NCBI GenBank assembly: GCA_046496815.1
Contig: JAWOGN010000402.1
Location: forward strand, 1 to 13,079
DNA length: 13,079 nucleotides
Direction of reading: 5' to 3'
DNA from: JAWOGN01 sp046496815
Lineage (GTDB): Bacteria; Desulfobacterota; DSM-4660; Desulfatiglandales; Desulfatiglandaceae
A model generated the notes under the pieces. That model saw nothing but the letters and a program-made list of their open reading frames with translations, was not told the DNA's origin and searched no databases. This document shows, piece after piece, positions 1-5,863 of the stretch (its first letter is position 1; each line of letters begins with the position of its first letter). The position numbers and the translations under genes are program-made.

Positions 1-356
1 CCCAAGTCCTTCGGGCCACTCGCCGAGAGGTCTGAAATGATTTCTCGCAGGATCTCTTCAATCTCCTCTGAGGACAATTGCCGGGGCAAATATTCATACA
101 AGATGTTGATCTCTTCCGTTTCCTTGAGAGCCAGATCCTCACGGTTTCCCCGTCTGAACTCCTCAATCGCCTCTTTGCTCTTCCTCACCGAGGAAGAAAT
201 AATGGCACGGATTTCCTCATCCTCTAGTTTCCGGCGGTTTTCAACCTCCTTATTCTTCACCGAAGTCTTCAGCATTCTCAGGCAGGAAACTCGAATTTGA
301 TTCTTCGCCTTAATGGCGGCTTTCAAATCTTGGGCGATTTTCTCATTCAGTGACAT
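1..356 (-). CDS. yqeY: YqeY/GatB-domain protein, C-terminus cut by window edge
   Basis: The frame opens with ATG at 356 and stays open for 118 codons to the left edge, so the C-terminal part is missing. The protein begins MSLNEKIAQDLKAAIKAKNQ and contains CLRMLKTSVKNKEVE, then EFRRGNREDLALKETEEI, YEYLPRQLSSEEIEEI and a final SGPKDL. This is the recognisable order of the YqeY family (about 150 residues), whose helical domain resembles the tRNA-binding tail of GatB. The molecular role of YqeY is not settled; association with tRNA or amidotransferase functions is only inferred from that similarity. The part seen here is highly charged and helical, with no signal peptide. No strong ribosome-binding site precedes the ATG. 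The gene follows hisA on the same strand after 122 bp but has its own promoter candidate at 439-466. Family assignment is confident; function is not. Confidence 0.9.
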   Translation of the reverse strand, partial: MSLNEKIAQDLKAAIKAKNQIRVSCLRMLKTSVKNKEVENRRKLEDEEIRAIISSSVRKSKEAIEEFRRGNREDLALKETEEINILYEYLPRQLSSEEIEEILREIISDLSASGPKDL

Positions 357-438
357 GGCTTCATCAATTGGAGGGGAAACTTCAAAAACGCGACGGTTAG
401 AGACGAATCGTAATCTATTTATGTAGACTAAATAATTA

Positions 439-466
439 AAAATATACCTTTTTAAAAGAATGTCAA
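439..466 (-). promoter_or_regulatory. Sigma70-like promoter for yqeY
   Basis: On the minus strand TTGACA (461-466) is followed after 16 bases by TATTTT (439-444) in a very AT-rich stretch. The -35 box is a perfect consensus and the -10 matches four of six. It sits immediately after the hisA stop codon and about 80 bp upstream of the yqeY ATG, so yqeY can be transcribed independently of the his genes. Confidence 0.55.
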
Positions 467-478
467 CAAATAATTAAG

Positions 479-1213
479 TTACGGATGACCGACTTCTCCA
501 CTTTTTATTGCTTCACCCAGATTCAGGCTCCCATCGTAAAGGGCCCTTCCGATTATCATGCCTATCACGCCTTTTTCAGAAAGACGGCTCAGCTCAATAA
601 CGTCCGAAATTGAGGAAATCCCTCCGGATGCAATCACCGGGATTTGAATCGCTTCAGCAAGGGCGCCCGTCGCATCTACATTCGGGCCTGTTTTCATGCC
701 GTCCCTGCGAATGTCCGTGTATATGACAGCATGCGCGCCGGTCATCTCAAGCTGTTTCGCCAATTCAATGGGAGTCCTGTCAATCGTTTCAGTCCAACCC
801 TCCAGCGCAACCCGGTTTTTCATGCCGTCAATTCCGAGTATGATTTGTCCCGGAAACTTTCGGCACGCCTGCTTCACGAAGTTTGGATCCTTATGGGTCA
901 TCGTGCCAAGAATCACATATTTCACGCCAAGATCCAAATACGTCTCCAGCGTATGAAAATTCCTTATCCCACCTCCCATCTGTACGGGGATCGGGACCGC
1001 ATCGACAATCCGCCTCACAACCTTTCCATTTATCGGTGTGCCTTGAAAAGCACCATCCAAATCCACCAGGTGCAGCCGCCTTGCACCCTGCTCATACCAC
1101 CTAACGGCCATCTCGTCCGGAAAATCCGAAAAAACCGTCGATTTGGATATCCTGCCTTGCCGAAGCCTTACGCAGCACCCGTTCTTGATATCAATCGCAG
1201 GAATCACTATCAA
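479..1213 (-). CDS. hisA: HisA, phosphoribosylformimino-5-aminoimidazole carboxamide ribotide isomerase
   Basis: HisA catalyses the Amadori rearrangement of ProFAR to PRFAR, the fourth step of histidine synthesis, in the cytoplasm. The 244-residue product has the usual length and the (beta/alpha)8-barrel landmarks: IVIPAIDIKNG at the N-terminus with the catalytic Asp8, LHLVDLDGA (48-56), VQMGGGIR (78-84), the second-half acid in GIDG (Asp129), YTDIRRDGMKTGPN (165-178), and the phosphate-binding ASGGIS (195-200) and IIGRALYDG (220-228). The start chosen is TTG at 1211-1213, because the conserved N-terminus begins exactly there and AGAGAGGG lies 8 bases upstream. An in-frame ATG at 1483 would add 90 residues unrelated to HisA that overlap the lipoprotein gene. 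The TGA of that upstream gene is separated from the TTG by one base, which suggests translational coupling. Its partner HisF and the HisH subunit are not in the window. Confidence 0.95.
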   Translation of the reverse strand: MIVIPAIDIKNGCCVRLRQGRISKSTVFSDFPDEMAVRWYEQGARRLHLVDLDGAFQGTPINGKVVRRIVDAVPIPVQMGGGIRNFHTLETYLDLGVKYVILGTMTHKDPNFVKQACRKFPGQIILGIDGMKNRVALEGWTETIDRTPIELAKQLEMTGAHAVIYTDIRRDGMKTGPNVDATGALAEAIQIPVIASGGISSISDVIELSRLSEKGVIGMIIGRALYDGSLNLGEAIKSGEVGHP

Positions 1214-1214
1214 T

Positions 1215-1958
1215 TCACCGACCCTCTCTTTCAAAATGTTCACCCGGGGCGTCGGAAATCCTCCTTGCCGGCATTTCGGCCAGTAAATCCCGAAGTCCGA
1301 GCATCCCAAGCTTTTCTGCTGTGATCCATCGCCCCCCGCTTTCTCGAAATGTCGCGAGGTCCAGAACGTCCTCGGACAACGATCGCTGTGTCTTGTCAAA
1401 TTTCCCCTTCCACAGAATACGGCCTTCAGCAACGCTGATAAGGAGCAGATCAAACGCAACGGAGGCAGGGCGGCCGGCGGCAAAGTCGGTGCCCTCTCGT
1501 TCCCGCCACCGGTATATATGGCCTGCTAAAACCGCGTCTGCCCCAAAACTGCTGCCGACTTTTTGGAGGATTTCAAGGGTGCTCACAGTCAAATTGTTCT
1601 CTGCCCGGACTACGCTTGAAAACCCCCATTTCGCCTGATTCGGTGACACCGTATCAAAACCTTTTTCCGTCGAAACCTTCTCATAAAGAACACGGCTCAT
1701 TTTCTGTGCGATTTCATTCGGCACCGGTTCTGCCATAAAAACACCGCCTGAAATAGGATCTCGGATCGCATTCGACGCATCGCCTCGGGACAACGCAGTA
1801 CGAAATCCGGCGACCATCACCTTGCTGACATATATAGGCAGCGCCTTCTCCTTTGAAACAAAGGATTTTTGAAACTGACACCCTGCGTTTAACAGGAGAC
1901 CGATAACAAGGGATAGATACAAGCAAGATATTTTTCTGCGGTTGGTTTTCCTAACCAT
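1215..1958 (-). CDS. Putative lipoprotein of unknown function between hisB and hisA
   Basis: The 247-residue product starts MVRKTNRRKI, followed by a hydrophobic segment ending LLLNAGC, which looks like a type II signal peptide with the lipid-bearing Cys at position 27. Asn at -3 is unusual for a lipobox, so lipidation is likely but not certain. The mature part alternates predicted strands and helices: a strand around YVSKVMVAGF, then an EIAQKMSRVLYEKVSTEKGF helix, then SSFGADAVLAGHIYRW and SVAFDLLLISVAEGRILWKG. This layout recalls the small alpha/beta domains of periplasmic lipoproteins related to TolB N-domains, LpoB or CsgG (a fold-level guess only). The start at 1958 follows an AAGGA that overlaps the hisB stop region; a closer ATG at 1965 opens only a two-codon frame. 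The gene lies 15 bp after hisB and 1 bp before hisA, so it must be co-transcribed with them. Confidence 0.85.
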   Translation of the reverse strand: MVRKTNRRKISCLYLSLVIGLLLNAGCQFQKSFVSKEKALPIYVSKVMVAGFRTALSRGDASNAIRDPISGGVFMAEPVPNEIAQKMSRVLYEKVSTEKGFDTVSPNQAKWGFSSVVRAENNLTVSTLEILQKVGSSFGADAVLAGHIYRWREREGTDFAAGRPASVAFDLLLISVAEGRILWKGKFDKTQRSLSEDVLDLATFRESGGRWITAEKLGMLGLRDLLAEMPARRISDAPGEHFEREGR

Positions 1959-1973
1959 TAGCTCATGAATCCT

Positions 1974-2564
1974 TTATAGAATACCTTTTGTCGATGGCAC
2001 ATTTCCCTTCAACCGATTCTCCGAATCGCTCGCCTGATCCATAGCCCTACCAAATGCCTTGAAAATGGCTTCTGAAATATGGTGAGGCTCTTCTCCCGCC
2101 AGGAGGTCGATGTGGACTGTCATTCCCGCATTCATGACCAGTGCACGGAAAAATTCTTTGATAAGTCCCGTGTCAAATGTCCCGGTCCTTTGGGTTTGTA
2201 GGCAGACCCGGTATGAGAGAACGGGGCGATTGGAGATATCCATCACGACCCGGACCAGGGCTTCGTCCATTGGGAGCGTTACCTCACCATATCGTTTGAT
2301 GCCCTTCTTCTCACCGAGTGCTTCCTTTAGGGCCAACCCGATGCAAATTCCCAGGTCCTCAACCGTGTGGTGATCATCCACATCGGTGTCCCCCCGTGCA
2401 TTCAACTCAATATCCATGAACCCATGCGCCGCCAGCAGACTCAGCATGTGATCCATGAAAGGAATGCCGCTGTCCACCTGCGAACAGCCCGTTCCGTCGA
2501 GATTGAGGCGGAGATGTATCTCCGTCTCTTTTGTTTTCCTGTCAATCCTTGCATTACGCTTCAT
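1974..2564 (-). CDS. hisB: HisB, imidazoleglycerol-phosphate dehydratase
   Basis: HisB removes water from imidazole-glycerol phosphate to give imidazole-acetol phosphate, the sixth step of histidine synthesis; the enzyme is a manganese-dependent oligomer. The 196-residue monofunctional form lacks the N-terminal phosphatase seen in enteric bacteria. Diagnostic motifs are SGIPFMDHML (32-41), DHHTVED (64-70), the second metal-binding motif EPHHISEAIFKAF (159-171) and the C-terminal STKGIL. The ATG at 2562-2564 is preceded by AGGA nine bases upstream. It is the first gene of the segment visible here and is followed by the lipoprotein gene and hisA. A possible promoter and a long leader lie upstream (2565-2760). 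Confidence 0.97.
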   Translation of the reverse strand: MKRNARIDRKTKETEIHLRLNLDGTGCSQVDSGIPFMDHMLSLLAAHGFMDIELNARGDTDVDDHHTVEDLGICIGLALKEALGEKKGIKRYGEVTLPMDEALVRVVMDISNRPVLSYRVCLQTQRTGTFDTGLIKEFFRALVMNAGMTVHIDLLAGEEPHHISEAIFKAFGRAMDQASDSENRLKGNVPSTKGIL

Positions 2565-2748
2565 AAGTCAGGGTCCTATTTTTTGAACATTCCCAATGAT
2601 TTTTCCTTTCCCCCGCGCTTCACCCCGGCTGGCGCACTGTCACCCCCCAAGGCGGAACACCTTACGGCAACCATGCCTCAACACAGCGTTGAAGGAAATG
2701 CCCGGTCGCTAAACCGCTCACCAACCCGCAACAAGAGAGAAGACTAAG
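2565..2748 (-). other. GC-rich leader of the hisB transcript with short hairpins
   Basis: No coding frame with family resemblance was found. On the minus strand the stretch is GC-rich compared with its AT-rich flank and holds several short self-complementary units, including CGGT/ACCG around a TTAGCG loop (2690-2703), AAGG/CCTT (2652-2666) and a GCGC...GCGC pair. No run of His codons, as in a classical his attenuator, and no match to a riboswitch class that I can recognise. It may be an untranslated leader. Confidence 0.3.
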
Positions 2749-2777
2749 ATTATAATACGTCTTGATAGCACAAGAAA
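2749..2777 (-). promoter_or_regulatory. Possible promoter for the hisB-lipoprotein-hisA unit
   Basis: A perfect TATAAT lies on the minus strand at 2749-2754. The hexamer 17 bases upstream (2772-2777, TTTCTT) is a poor -35 element. The -10 box is itself part of an AT-rich palindrome, so its orientation is not fixed by sequence alone; the his genes are the nearest downstream genes on the minus strand. Confidence 0.35.
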
Positions 2778-3074
2778 GGCGCATATTAAACTAAAAATGT
2801 GTACCGTTTTAGGCCCTTTAAAAAAAGTCGTCAATGGAATGTGAATCTTTATTTTAGTGCGCCAACCCATCCCTCCCTCCAAAAAAGACTTTCACTGTAC
2901 ATGGATGGCTCCCTCAATGGATCTTGGGCGCTTGCCTTTACGTCAGGTTGAGATGGGCTTTTCACTTCGCATGAATCCTCCGTTGAGTCGAATTCTCTGA
3001 CTTAAGACGGTTATGAAATTACCGGGTGGAGTATCCTTGTGGCCTCACTGAGAAAAAACCCAAAACGTCATTTA
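2778..3074. other. Intergenic stretch between the divergent his and mltF units, nothing recognised
   Basis: About 300 bp without a frame that resembles a protein on either strand, no tRNA-like cloverleaf, and no long direct or inverted repeat. The mltF promoter begins at its right edge. Confidence 0.5.
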
Positions 3075-3103
3075 TTGACACCCAATACGCATTCGCTTAT
3101 GCT
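3075..3103 (+). promoter_or_regulatory. Sigma70 promoter for mltF
   Basis: TTGACA (3075-3080) is followed after exactly 17 bases by TATGCT (3098-3103). The -35 box is a perfect consensus and the -10 matches four of six. Transcription would start near 3110, leaving a 5' untranslated region of about 125 nt before the mltF ATG. Confidence 0.6.
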
Positions 3104-3235
3104 CCCACACTTAAAAGACTCAGGTTGGGGATCCATTGTGCTCGAACAACGGTCATTTTTAAAAAAAAGTGAAATTCAGTGACGGCTTTGTGTTTCCTAA
3201 AACTGAATTTAAAGAATAATAGGTTCGGTTTTTCT

Positions 3236-4654
3236 ATGAAAAAGCGGATAGGCAACATCAAGAGGTTGTTCGTTATAATTTTGCTGGGAATCACTTTTGC
3301 GGCGGCGTTAAGCTGTGAGCAGCCATTCATCAGGGATGATTTGGAAGCCATCAAGGCCAGAGGTGAACTCAGAGTGATAACCCGCAACAATGCGATCTGC
3401 TATTATGAAGGCCCCCATGGATTCATGGGATTCGAGTATGAGCTCTCGGAGGCTTTTGCGCGACATCTGGGGGTGAAGTTGAAACTGGTTGTACTCGATA
3501 ATTATCAGGACATGGTGCTCGCGTTATTTCGCGGTGATGCGGACCTGATTGCGGCGGGTTATTCCGCTGCCGATCATCACACGCAACGACTCTCCTTCGG
3601 TCCCGGGTATCTGAAAGTTCAACAGCAGGTCGTAGGTCGCCGTGACGGCCCTGACCCGAAAAGTGTAAAAGACCTGGCGGGTGAGTCGCTCTGGGTGAGA
3701 GCCGGCACGGCCCATGAGGAAACCTTGATGAAATTAAAAGATGAATACCCTGAACTTTCCTGGAACGCAGTCTCGGAATATGAAACCGAACAACTTCTGG
3801 AGTTGACCTGGCAAGGCGCCATTCCCCTTACCGTCGCTTATTCCGACATCATTGCGTTGAATCGAAGATACTATCCGGAATTATCGATTCACTTCAACCT
3901 CGGAGCGGTGCAGGATTTGGCCTGGGGAATGCATCCCCACAACCGACAACTGCAAACAGCTGTTTACCGGTGGTTCGAAGCGCCGTCAACCAGGGCCCTC
4001 GTGGATCGGCTATCCCAGCATTATTTCGAGCAAATGGAGGCTTTTGACTATGTTGACCTCATGAGGTACCGCAGGCGCATAACGGATCGTCTCCCCCGAT
4101 ACCAAAAGTTGTTTGAGGACGCTGCAAAAGAATACGGACTGGATTGGAAGGTTCTCGCCGCTCAAGCCTATCAAGAATCCCACTGGAATCCCAGGGCAAA
4201 AAGCTTCACGGGAGTCAGAGGCTTGATGATGCTTACCCTTGAAACGGCAAAAGTTCTGAAGGTGAAAAACCGCATGGATCCCGAGCAGTCCGTGTCTGCA
4301 GGGGCTCGCTATATGGCCCGGCTCCGCGAAAGGATCGGGGATGCGGTGCCTGAGCCGGACCGAACTTTCATGGCCCTGGCGGCTTACAACGTGGGATGGG
4401 GCCACTTGGAAGATGCCAGAACCCTTGCACTACGATTGGGCAAAGATCCAAGCACTTGGCATGGCGTGCGCTCGACCCTGCCGTTGCTCCGCCTGAAAAA
4501 ATACTACCGAACGTTATCTCATGGTTACGCGAGAGGCAATGAACCGGTTCGCTATGTAGACCGCATTAGAACATATTACAAGATTCTGGCGCAACATGTT
4601 GAGCGGACTCCGCAACTGAATGGAGGTGAAAGTGCAAATCAGAGCGGCTCATAA
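3236..4654 (+). CDS. mltF: MltF-type lytic murein transglycosylase
   Basis: The 472-residue product cleaves the MurNAc-GlcNAc bond of peptidoglycan with formation of 1,6-anhydroMurNAc, acting in the periplasm or at the outer membrane. Domain order is a basic signal sequence (MKKRIGNIKR plus a hydrophobic stretch to about residue 27), an SBP_bac_3-like solute-binding domain (about 40-265, with GELRVITRN, FMGFEYELSEAFA and DADLIAAGYS), then a C-terminal SLT domain (about 290-445). The catalytic Glu is residue 314 in YQESHWNP, followed by GVRGLMMLT and ALAAYNVGWGHLEDA. A Cys at 27 (ALSC) could be lipidated, but the lipobox is atypical. The frame is open upstream to a GTG at 3179; ATG at 3236 is preferred because it starts a proper signal peptide, although only a weak AGG precedes it. 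It has its own promoter, and its last 35 bp overlap an Hsp20-like remnant. Confidence 0.93.
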   Translation: MKKRIGNIKRLFVIILLGITFAAALSCEQPFIRDDLEAIKARGELRVITRNNAICYYEGPHGFMGFEYELSEAFARHLGVKLKLVVLDNYQDMVLALFRGDADLIAAGYSAADHHTQRLSFGPGYLKVQQQVVGRRDGPDPKSVKDLAGESLWVRAGTAHEETLMKLKDEYPELSWNAVSEYETEQLLELTWQGAIPLTVAYSDIIALNRRYYPELSIHFNLGAVQDLAWGMHPHNRQLQTAVYRWFEAPSTRALVDRLSQHYFEQMEAFDYVDLMRYRRRITDRLPRYQKLFEDAAKEYGLDWKVLAAQAYQESHWNPRAKSFTGVRGLMMLTLETAKVLKVKNRMDPEQSVSAGARYMARLRERIGDAVPEPDRTFMALAAYNVGWGHLEDARTLALRLGKDPSTWHGVRSTLPLLRLKKYYRTLSHGYARGNEPVRYVDRIRTYYKILAQHVERTPQLNGGESANQSGS

Positions 4655-4772
4655 GCGCGGTATTTTGAATGTGGAGATTCCAAAGCCGGAAGAGAAAAAA
4701 CCAAAGAAAATCACGATGCATTGCGTTTCATGGGCATGGCCTGCGTGGGCCAACCCGTTAGGTTTCTTCTGA
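4620..4772 (+). pseudogene. Remnant of the C-terminal end of an Hsp20 small heat-shock protein
   Basis: In the frame one base ahead of mltF, an ATG at 4620 opens 50 codons ending with TGA at 4770-4772. Residues 5-30 (HKRGILNVEIPKPEEKKPKK and the residues before it) match what is known of the last strand and tail of the alpha-crystallin domain, where the family has an (N/D)GVLxxxIPKxEE pattern followed by a lysine-rich tail. An in-frame TGA at 4617-4619 blocks extension upstream, where the rest of an alpha-crystallin domain should be. After residue 33 the frame changes to a tryptophan-rich stretch (SWAWPAWANP) that is not Hsp20-like. There is no convincing ribosome-binding site. I read it as a leftover of a lost or recombined Hsp20 gene fused against the mltF 3' end; expression as a small protein cannot be excluded. 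Confidence 0.4.
4732..4756 (+). terminator. Possible weak terminator hairpin downstream of mltF
   Basis: TGGCC (4737-4741) pairs with GGCCA (4748-4752) around a TGCGTG loop, and an outer GGG (4732-4734) can pair with CCC (4754-4756). The following sequence GTTAGGTTTCTTCT is only moderately T-rich, so termination would be weak. It lies inside the Hsp20-like remnant frame. Confidence 0.3.
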
Positions 4773-4857
4773 AATTTCATCAACACAGTACCTAAATGAG
4801 CCTGCATTTGCCCAATTCAGCCTTTCCTTCCCCACAAAGCAAAATTTTTCCCGCTCG

Positions 4858-5151
4858 TCAGATATCTTTCGCTTCTGCCACAAGCCTATCGAACTTCTCT
4901 ACTTCAACCACCGGCGATGTCGTGAAAGAAATACCCGTTAACGCATTCAATGCGACCGATGCGGCGAATGCTTTCTCCGCATCAGGGAAATCCAGCGTGA
5001 AAACAAGATCATGTTCTCCAAGCACGGCATACATCGATACAACCTTTCCGTGATTTCTCTTGATCACATTTACGGCCGCTTCGGTTCTCTCCGAACTGAT
5101 TCCTTTTAAGGATTCTGACGAATACTTGCCGAACATCATAAATATTGGCAT
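4858..5151 (-). CDS. GYD-domain protein
   Basis: The 97-residue cytoplasmic protein matches the GYD family of small ferredoxin-like-fold (dimeric alpha/beta barrel) proteins. Visible landmarks are MPIFMMFGKYSSESLKGIS at the N-terminus, ERTEAAVNVIKRNHGKVVSM, the family signature region YAVLGEHDLVFTLDFPD (41-57) and LTGISFTTSPVVEVEKFDRL (71-90). No enzymatic function is established for the family. The start at 5151 is fixed by a perfect AGGAGG seven bases upstream and by homology; an in-frame ATG at 5190 would overlap the stop region of the upstream gene without a reason. The gene begins 42 bp after the YcgN-like gene on the same strand and is probably its operon partner. It is convergent with mltF. 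Confidence 0.88.
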   Translation of the reverse strand: MPIFMMFGKYSSESLKGISSERTEAAVNVIKRNHGKVVSMYAVLGEHDLVFTLDFPDAEKAFAASVALNALTGISFTTSPVVEVEKFDRLVAEAKDI

Positions 5152-5193
5152 GGTGTTTCCTCCTGTCTTGTTCTGTCCTTTCAGGTTCAAGGC

Positions 5194-5640
5194 TCACGTC
5201 TCCAACTTAATTCGGATCATTTCCAAAAATTCTTTGGGATGAACGTAGCTTCCCTGCACCACCCTGTCACGCACCGACACACCTGCTTCATGCACTGTAT
5301 TGGGATCACCGGATATTAGCGGATGCCACCATTTCAGTTCTCTTCCTTCGGCAAGGCAGCGATAGGCGCAAGTATTGGGCAACCATTTTATATTCGCCAA
5401 TTTTTCTGGAGACAGTACAATGCAATCAGGATTGACAAGCATCCGGTCGACATAGACCATACAGCGACAAGTGACCGTCTCCAGAAAATCGCAAGAAACA
5501 GGCGTAACTCGAATCTCACCGGTTTCTTCATCTGCTGTTTTCTTCAAACAACAAATACCACATCCGTCGCAAAGTGACTCCCACTCGTCCCGAGTCATAT
5601 CGTTCAAGGTCTTATTTTTCCAGAATTGCTTGTTTTTCAT
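5194..5640 (-). CDS. YcgN/YkgJ-family cysteine cluster protein (UPF0260)
   Basis: The 148-residue product follows E. coli YcgN almost block by block: FWKNKTLNDMTRDEWESLCD, then GCGICCLKK, WLPNTCAYRCLAEGRELKWWHPL and SVRDRVV. Ten cysteines are present (24, 27, 30, 31, 50, 58, 60, 73, 91, 95); the family is thought to bind zinc or an iron-sulfur cluster, but its function is unknown. The start at 5640 is chosen because the homologous region begins there. The frame extends 20 codons further to 5700, but that extension only translates a palindromic intergenic element (5660-5677). The ribosome-binding site is weak (GGTGA), and a strong hairpin lies 20 bases upstream of the ATG, which could lower or control translation. 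It is the first gene of a pair with the GYD gene and divergent from the MATE-like gene. Confidence 0.9.
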   Translation of the reverse strand: MKNKQFWKNKTLNDMTRDEWESLCDGCGICCLKKTADEETGEIRVTPVSCDFLETVTCRCMVYVDRMLVNPDCIVLSPEKLANIKWLPNTCAYRCLAEGRELKWWHPLISGDPNTVHEAGVSVRDRVVQGSYVHPKEFLEMIRIKLET

Positions 5641-5659
5641 ATTTGGCGCGTCACCGACC

Positions 5660-5677
5660 CCCCTTTTCCAAAAGGGG
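5660..5677. repeat. Short perfect palindrome of the C4T4/A4G4 type
   Basis: CCCCTTTT (5660-5667) and AAAAGGGG (5670-5677) are perfect inverted copies separated by CC. Translation of the flank gives a FPFWKRGVGD-like string. Short palindromes of this style are dispersed in many copies in some deltaproteobacterial and cyanobacterial genomes (general knowledge, copy number here not testable). It lies in the presumed 5' leader of the YcgN-like gene. Confidence 0.45.
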
Positions 5678-5766
5678 AACAGGAAGGAATTTATTAACAT
5701 GTCATACTTTAACCAAATTTGCCTGTTTCAATTTAGGAACTCGGATTTTCCGGGATTCTAAACTGA

Positions 5767-5780
5767 CCCCCCGCCGGGGG
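5767..5780. repeat. Short GC palindrome
   Basis: CCCCC (5768-5772) and GGGGG (5776-5780) flank GCC in the gap between the divergent YcgN-like and MATE-like genes. It could form a short hairpin, but there is no T tract on either side, so a terminator role is unsupported. Confidence 0.3.
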
Positions 5781-5827
5781 TAATCAAGAATTTATTGATT
5801 TCAAAGCGCCGTGCCGCCATCTATGCC

Positions 5828-5856
5828 TTGCGTGTTTTATTTCCAGTGCATACATT
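5828..5856 (+). promoter_or_regulatory. Possible promoter for the MATE-like gene, implying a leaderless mRNA
   Basis: TTGCGT (5828-5833), 17 bases, then TACATT (5851-5856); matches are three of six and four of six. A start point about seven bases downstream would fall on or next to the ATG at 5864, which fits the lack of a ribosome-binding site there. Weak evidence. Confidence 0.25.
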
Positions 5857-5863
5857 AGCGGCT

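Noticed and set aside
644..1324. A 226-codon open frame on the plus strand
   Set aside because: It is antisense to hisA and the lipoprotein gene, shows no family resemblance and no ribosome-binding site; the hisA protein on the other strand is unmistakable.
1214..1483. N-terminal extension of HisA by 90 residues from an ATG
   Set aside because: The extension lies fully within the lipoprotein gene in another frame and is unrelated to HisA; the TTG start with its ribosome-binding site gives the family length.
2565..2748. 4.5S, RNase P, tmRNA or tRNA gene upstream of hisB
   Set aside because: I looked for their conserved cores (such as the SRP tetraloop region and the T-loop GTTCRA pattern) and did not find them.
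2781..2840. Short ATG frame of about 15 codons near 2797
   Set aside because: No ribosome-binding site, no recognisable peptide features and an early stop; no support for translation.
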